NCBI GenBank assembly: GCA_964603635.1 | Contig: CAZRVH010000002.1 | Span: forward strand, 46,507-110,506 | Source of the DNA: CAZRVH01 sp964603635 | GTDB lineage: Bacteria; Patescibacteriota; Gracilibacteria; Peribacterales; Peribacteraceae | DNA: 64,000 bases | Direction: 5' to 3' | In this document: positions 60,409 to 64,000 of the stretch, piece by piece | How the letters are laid out: each line of letters opens with the position of its first letter | Position numbering within the stretch: the stretch's first letter is position 1 | Program-made: the position numbers and the translations under genes | Notes under the pieces: generated by a model | Told to the model about the DNA's origin: nothing | The model's database searches: none | The model's input: only the letters and a program-made list of their open reading frames with translations

Positions 60409-61512
60409 ATGCAACGACAAGTACAAGAAGCCGCCGAACAACGTGATGCTCACATCCGTGACATCATTGAGTGGCACTTCAACCCGGAAACGGGCAGTCC
60501 GTTCTGGCTCTCTCAGGTCCCTCGACTCGGATTCGACCCTCGGTCGCAAATCAAGAATCTGGATGACCTCGTGGCTAAGTTCCCGCTATTCGACGGCGAC
60601 AGCTTCCTAAGGAAGGTGCCTGCCGAACAGTGGAAGCCGAAAGGATTCGGTTCAGAACAATGGTCCATGTTCGTCACCGGTGGAACCACTGGTGATCCGA
60701 AGAGACGAGTGGGTCGTAGAGGCATGTTGCCAGGTACGTCTGACTTCGCCAATGACTATCACGCATTCGCATCACATCTGCCAAGCGAAGGCTTTGCTCA
60801 GGGCGGAACGTGGCTCTACATCGGCCCTGGAGGACCAAGGCGTCTCAAACGAGGCGTCGAGGTACTCGCAAACGTGCATGGCTCCAACTTCATCGAAGTC
60901 GACATGGATGTCGCATGGATGAAGTCGCCAGGCAATACGGCAAAGGATGCCTACAAGCGTGAACTGGTCGAACGTTCAATCGGCGCTCTGAGGAGGGATC
61001 GGCCGGACAAAGTATTCTGTCCCCCGATTCTGATTCAGGCCATCGGTGAGCTCTTCGATTGGTCTACGAGTGGCGTCCGAGGAGTGTTCGCCGGAGGAAC
61101 CGAGATGTCTCCCGAGACGGTACGGTTCATTATGGAGGAGCTCTTCGGAGGCAAGATCAGCTTCGTTCCCGCCTATGGGAATGCATTGGCTGGCTTAGCA
61201 CTCCCGCGTCCGATTGCAACGGCAAGCAAGCCGATCGATGGCCAAGATTTGTATCAGGTCATCTATCAACCGCTGCAACCAAGGACTCTGTTCCGTGTCA
61301 CACAGAAAGGTGATCCATCTCAGCTCGTTCCCTTCGGGGAGTTCGGGTACGTGGAGATCACGACTGCGTCCAAGGAGTGGTTTATGCCCCGATTTCTCGA
61401 ACGGGACTGGGCAAAGCGAATTGTTCCAACGGAAGCTTTTCCGTGGGACGGTGTCGCTGAAGTTCAGGTCCCGCCTGAGCTGAAAGGCAAGATTCAAACA
61501 GGTGTCTACTAA
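60409..61512 (+). CDS. LuxE/PaaK-like acyl-activating enzyme
   Basis: A 367-aa adenylate-forming protein of the acyl-protein synthetase/phenylacetate-CoA ligase type. The ATP loop is MFVTGGTTGDPKRRV, followed by GVFAGGTEMS, PAYGNALAGLA and FGEFGYVEI (adenine and hinge region). Like LuxE it lacks the large C-terminal domain of PaaK. It should activate a carboxylic acid as an adenylate and pass the acyl group on. The LuxC-like gene begins 31 bp later, so the two make a fatty- or aryl-acid reductase pair. No luciferase genes are present. It is unusual for a CPR genome. Confidence 0.8.
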   Translation: MQRQVQEAAEQRDAHIRDIIEWHFNPETGSPFWLSQVPRLGFDPRSQIKNLDDLVAKFPLFDGDSFLRKVPAEQWKPKGFGSEQWSMFVTGGTTGDPKRRVGRRGMLPGTSDFANDYHAFASHLPSEGFAQGGTWLYIGPGGPRRLKRGVEVLANVHGSNFIEVDMDVAWMKSPGNTAKDAYKRELVERSIGALRRDRPDKVFCPPILIQAIGELFDWSTSGVRGVFAGGTEMSPETVRFIMEELFGGKISFVPAYGNALAGLALPRPIATASKPIDGQDLYQVIYQPLQPRTLFRVTQKGDPSQLVPFGEFGYVEITTASKEWFMPRFLERDWAKRIVPTEAFPWDGVAEVQVPPELKGKIQTGVY

Positions 61513-61543
61513 CAATCCTCCGATGAAATGAAAGGAAACTCTC

Positions 61544-62962
61544 ATGTTACGCATTCCTGCTCTTCGCTTCGGCGATGAGCACCACAGCCTCACCCCGCAC
61601 CAGGTCGTTGATCTGGGGTCGGGCGAGGAGCTTGCTGTCTTAGGACTAGTTCCTGACAGCATGATCGCAACCGACTGCCTCCGTGGTGGTCGGATGCAAC
61701 GGGCTCTGGAAATCCTTCAGAGGATTCCAGTACAGGAACGTATCGAGATGTCGGTCTGTGCGGCTGATATCTTTGCAAACGAGACGCTCGACTGCGGGGG
61801 TGTTGATCAGACTCCCGCAGAATACGTCGAGTTGCTAGCGCGCACGAGCGGACTGTCGTTCGCTCTTGCGCGAGCCAATACGGAACGCATCTGTGCTGCC
61901 CTGCGCAATACTGAAGCCATCATGCATGGATTGTCACGCGGACTGCCGCTCGACATCTATGACAATGGATTCGGTGAACAAGGGGGAGCGAACGTGCGGA
62001 TTAACCCCCGCATCCAAGCGCTGGGTTGCTGCATGCCGAACAATAGTCCCGGCGTGCATGTGATTTGGTTGGTGTCATTGGCTTTCGGCATCCCGGTCCT
62101 CATTAGGCCAGGTAGTTCGGAGCCCTTCACGCCATATCGCTTGATCCAAGCGCACCTCAAGGCAGGGTATCCGAAGGAAGCCTTCGGCTACTATCCCTGC
62201 AACTATGGTGCCGCGAACAGGATCCCCGAGCTTACGCGAGGGGCAATCGTGTTCGGATCAGATGAGACGGTTCAACGATGGAGTCCATACCCTTTGGTAC
62301 AGGTTCACGGATCAGGATTTTCCAAGCTGATTCTCGGTGAAGACCGAGCTGATGATTGGGAGAGTCTGATTCCTGAGATCGCGCTCAACGTGGCCGCCAA
62401 CAGCGGCCGTAGTTGCTTCGCGGTGTCACGGATCGTAGTCCCGCACCATGGCAAGAAAATCGCAAAAGCACTTGCTGTGGAGTTGGCCAAGATCGTGCCT
62501 CTGTCCCTAGATCATCCCGAGGCGAAATTGTCCGCCATGGCGATGCCTCAGGTTGCCGAAGCGATCAATACCAAGATCGATAACGCACTGAGCGAAAGCG
62601 GAGCCGAAGACGTGAGTGCATCCTGCCGGAGTGGCGGCCGTCTGGTCGTCTTTGAAGGCCGGACGTACCTCCTACCGACGGTGGTCTTCTGTGAGACGGC
62701 GAGCCATTCGCTCGCAAATCAGGAGTTCCTCTTTCCGTTTACGGCTGTGGTGGAAGCATCGAATGAAGTTGCATTCGCTACCATGGGGCCTACTCTGTCG
62801 CTTGCTGTCTACACCAATGACAGCAGGTTGATGGAACGGGCCAGACGAAGTCATGCGCGGTTGGTAAGTATCAATAAGCCAACATCCGCGCTTGATCGCC
62901 GACAGCCTCATGAGGAGGACATTTTCAGCCTTCTCTATGAGAGGCTGAGCTACGTGAACTGA
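61544..62962 (+). CDS. LuxC-like acyl-CoA/acyl-enzyme reductase
   Basis: A 472-aa protein of the aldehyde-dehydrogenase superfamily. Visible are the nucleotide-fold segment GCCMPNNSPGVHVIWLVSLAFGIPVLIRPGSSEPFTPYRL, the IVFGSDETVQRW stretch, the catalytic-Cys motif NSGRSCFAVSRIVV (Cys291) and a C-terminal NQEFLFPFTAVVE. LuxC takes an acyl group from LuxE, as a Cys thioester, and reduces it with NADPH to an aldehyde. The order LuxE then LuxC, a shared transcript and a closing terminator indicate one functional unit; the substrate and the use of the aldehyde are unknown. Confidence 0.82.
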   Translation: MLRIPALRFGDEHHSLTPHQVVDLGSGEELAVLGLVPDSMIATDCLRGGRMQRALEILQRIPVQERIEMSVCAADIFANETLDCGGVDQTPAEYVELLARTSGLSFALARANTERICAALRNTEAIMHGLSRGLPLDIYDNGFGEQGGANVRINPRIQALGCCMPNNSPGVHVIWLVSLAFGIPVLIRPGSSEPFTPYRLIQAHLKAGYPKEAFGYYPCNYGAANRIPELTRGAIVFGSDETVQRWSPYPLVQVHGSGFSKLILGEDRADDWESLIPEIALNVAANSGRSCFAVSRIVVPHHGKKIAKALAVELAKIVPLSLDHPEAKLSAMAMPQVAEAINTKIDNALSESGAEDVSASCRSGGRLVVFEGRTYLLPTVVFCETASHSLANQEFLFPFTAVVEASNEVAFATMGPTLSLAVYTNDSRLMERARRSHARLVSINKPTSALDRRQPHEEDIFSLLYERLSYVN

Positions 62963-62990
62963 ATCCGTTTCCAGTTCCAATGATTGCGTG

Positions 62991-63026
62991 ATGGCTTCCC
63001 CGTTTCGGCGGGGAGGCCATTTTTTG
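62991..63026 (+). terminator. Terminator of the LuxE/LuxC transcript
   Basis: ATGGCTTCCCC and GGGGAGGCCAT pair with one G-T wobble around a short loop, followed by TTTTTTG. Confidence 0.88.
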
Positions 63027-63288
63027 TTTTATTAAAGTATTTCAGTCGCGGCGACGAGGAAGAAGCAGCAGAAAGCCAGTAGTCCTTTGATCAATTTTGG
63101 ATTCAAAGCACTATCAGTCAGGATTCAACCCAAAAATGTTTCGAACCTCGCTGTGGTGTATAGGCAGCACAGTCGCGTGCACATGTTGGCTGAAAACCCA
63201 TCGCGAAGACAAGCTCTGTTTGTCTGGAGCGATACCCCTGCAGGGAAGGGGGTGACTTCGGGAAACCGTCGTAGGTTTCCCTCAGAAA
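63027..63288. other. Structured region without a gene
   Basis: Between the lux terminator and tRNA-Gln. From about 63150 it can form several hairpins: CTGTG/CACAG, a nested ATCGC(AGACAA/TTGTCT)GCGAT, CCCCTGCAGGG, and GGAAACC/GGTTTCC at 63261-63280. No match to RNase P, tmRNA or SRP RNA is seen. A candidate non-coding RNA on either strand, weakly supported. Confidence 0.3.
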
Positions 63289-63363
63289 TGGCTGGGGAGG
63301 ATGGATTCGAACCATCGAATGGGGGCTTCAAAGGCCCCTGCCTTACCACTTGGCGACTCCCCA
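63289..63363 (-). tRNA. tRNA-Gln (anticodon UUG)
   Basis: Acceptor TGGGGAG / CTCCCCA, anticodon loop CTTTGAA between GGGGC and GCCCC, T-arm GGTTCGAATCC and an encoded CCA. Unlike the other tRNAs here, no convincing -10 box lies close to its 5' end, perhaps because of the element inserted there. Confidence 0.95.
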
Positions 63364-63448
63364 ATTACTGAAAGAAAAGATAATGGAAGAAGAATTGCCT
63401 TGCCACTGAATCGCGGCGTAGCGCAGCGAAGCCGGATGGCGACTCCCC
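63363..63448 (+). mobile_element. Short element at the 5' end of tRNA-Gln with a 12-bp direct repeat
   Basis: TGGCGACTCCCC at the tRNA end (63351-63362) recurs at 63437-63448. The roughly 74 bp between end in a 23-nt box at 63414-63436 (CGGCGTAGC ... GCGAAG-C-CGGA) that matches 20 of 23 bases of the box beside tRNA-Ser(UGA). Same layout as 43344-43440. Confidence 0.45.
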
Positions 63449-63829
63449 GATCGCATCATTGGCCTCATGGTAGCAAGGAATGGGGAAGGAAACGAGCGTC
63501 AAATGAAAAATGCAAGCCCGGTGACCACGATGACAAATGTTTTTCCGACAGTTTTCCATCGGCAAAACGTCATCAATCCTATCTCATTCCCCCTCGCTTC
63601 CCCTGCCACATCCTTCCTATCGCTCTTCCATATTTTTATATATATAAACACAATTTTCAAAAAATGCGACATCACTGCTATTTTGCAAAATTTGCGTATC
63701 TATTCATGTTCCGAGCCCCCACGTAAAAAATATATGCTCTCACAATCGCAGAAAGAAGCAAATCCGCTTGTGCGGAGAAAGACGAGGGGCATAGAATCCC
63801 CGCCATTTTCTTTTTTCTCTTCCCTTCCT
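63449..63829. other. Gene-free region
   Basis: No gene that I can support. A TAGAAT at about 63792, 30 nt or more before the next ATG, may be a -10 box. The rest is AT-rich without clear hairpins. Confidence 0.5.
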
Positions 63830-64000
63830 ATGGCTACTCGCACATCAGCCGCGGTATCCGCTCTCGGAGCAACCATGATCCTCGCGGCCGTATCGGCATT
63901 TTTCCTGTGGGACACGCGCGCGAATGCGGCCGCCACCTCCTACACCTTCGCGAACGGATACGACATCCGCGAGTTCGTGCGGTCGTTCCCCAGGTACGCC
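63830..64000 (+). CDS. N-terminus of a secreted or anchored protein (cut by window end)
   Basis: The first 57 codons read MATRTSAAVSALGATMILAAV, then SAFFLWDTRANAAATSYTFANG and a domain start. This is a signal peptide or anchor followed by a possible cleavage after ANA. The rest lies outside the window. No family can be named. Confidence 0.65.
   Translation, partial: MATRTSAAVSALGATMILAAVSAFFLWDTRANAAATSYTFANGYDIREFVRSFPRYA

Noticed and set aside
60409..62962. A bioluminescence (lux) operon
   Set aside because: Only LuxE- and LuxC-like genes are present; there is no luciferase luxA/luxB nor a luxD thioesterase, so light production is not supported.
63050..63090. SRP (4.5S) RNA tetraloop-like text GGAAGAAGCAGC
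   Set aside because: The flanking bases cannot form the conserved helix 8, so the match is chance.
1..64000. Recoding of TGA as glycine, as in Gracilibacteria
   Set aside because: TGA closes many genes exactly where family homology ends (for example pyrH-upstream gene, tal, response regulator), and conserved Gly positions use GGN codons.

Overview
The window reads as a chromosomal segment of a Patescibacteria (CPR) bacterium, most likely near the Peregrinibacteria/Peribacteria. This is inferred from gene content: DUF4215 cysteine-repeat proteins, serine-rich linkers, a bactofilin-like membrane protein, a baseplate-J-like membrane protein, and a sugar-phosphate pathway without visible biosynthetic operons. 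TGA works as a normal stop throughout, so this is not a lineage that reads TGA as glycine. There is no rRNA operon and no CRISPR array.

Layout. 0-5.6 kb (minus): DsbA-like thioredoxin, tyrosine recombinase, YdcF-like protein, baseplate-J-like membrane protein, pgk. 5.7-17.6 kb: undecaprenyl-phosphate sugar transferase, SIMPL-like and M23 envelope proteins, a TsaE-HD fusion, rarA, an SLH/acidic-repeat surface protein and a two-component system. 18-27.4 kb: ABC exporter, an AT-rich Ntn-hydrolase gene behind a broken tRNA-Pro, priA, bactofilin-like protein, SpoU methyltransferase, frr and pyrH. 27.4-36.7 kb: tRNA-Arg with a GIY-YIG insertion, ABC-F ATPase, DUF4215 protein, rsmH-ftsL, L,D-transpeptidase-like protein, tRNA-Ser, Cas4-like nuclease, and an ECF sigma factor with a DUF5667 partner. 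36.7-43.2 kb: ROK kinase, gnd, tal and tkt. 43.2-47.1 kb: tRNA-Ser(UGA), a large AT-rich helicase-nuclease and a truncated Nudix gene. 47.1-60 kb: lipoprotein, recG, Nudix, miaA, clpP, DoxX, tgt, rplU and a second DUF4215 protein. 60-63 kb: a LuxE/LuxC-like acid-reductase pair. The window ends with tRNA-Gln and the start of a secreted protein.

Expression signals. About 25 start codons sit 5-10 nt behind a TANNNT -10 hexamer, so transcription should start at or within a few bases of the start codon (leaderless mRNAs). The rule fixes many start choices and exposes a 51-aa gene. Four tRNA genes have -10 boxes 6-10 nt before their mature 5' end. The LuxE/LuxC pair is a clear exception, with Shine-Dalgarno sequences.

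Mobile and foreign DNA. Lone AT-rich genes sit beside tRNA genes with duplicated or broken tRNA pieces (Pro, Arg, Ser). A small element with a shared 23-nt box and 10-12 bp direct repeats lies at the ends of tRNA-Ser(UGA) and tRNA-Gln. Several families of palindromic repeats lie between genes, and one has entered miaA, tkt and tal in frame. Tgt, PriA and the ROK kinase have each lost zinc-binding residues usual for their families.
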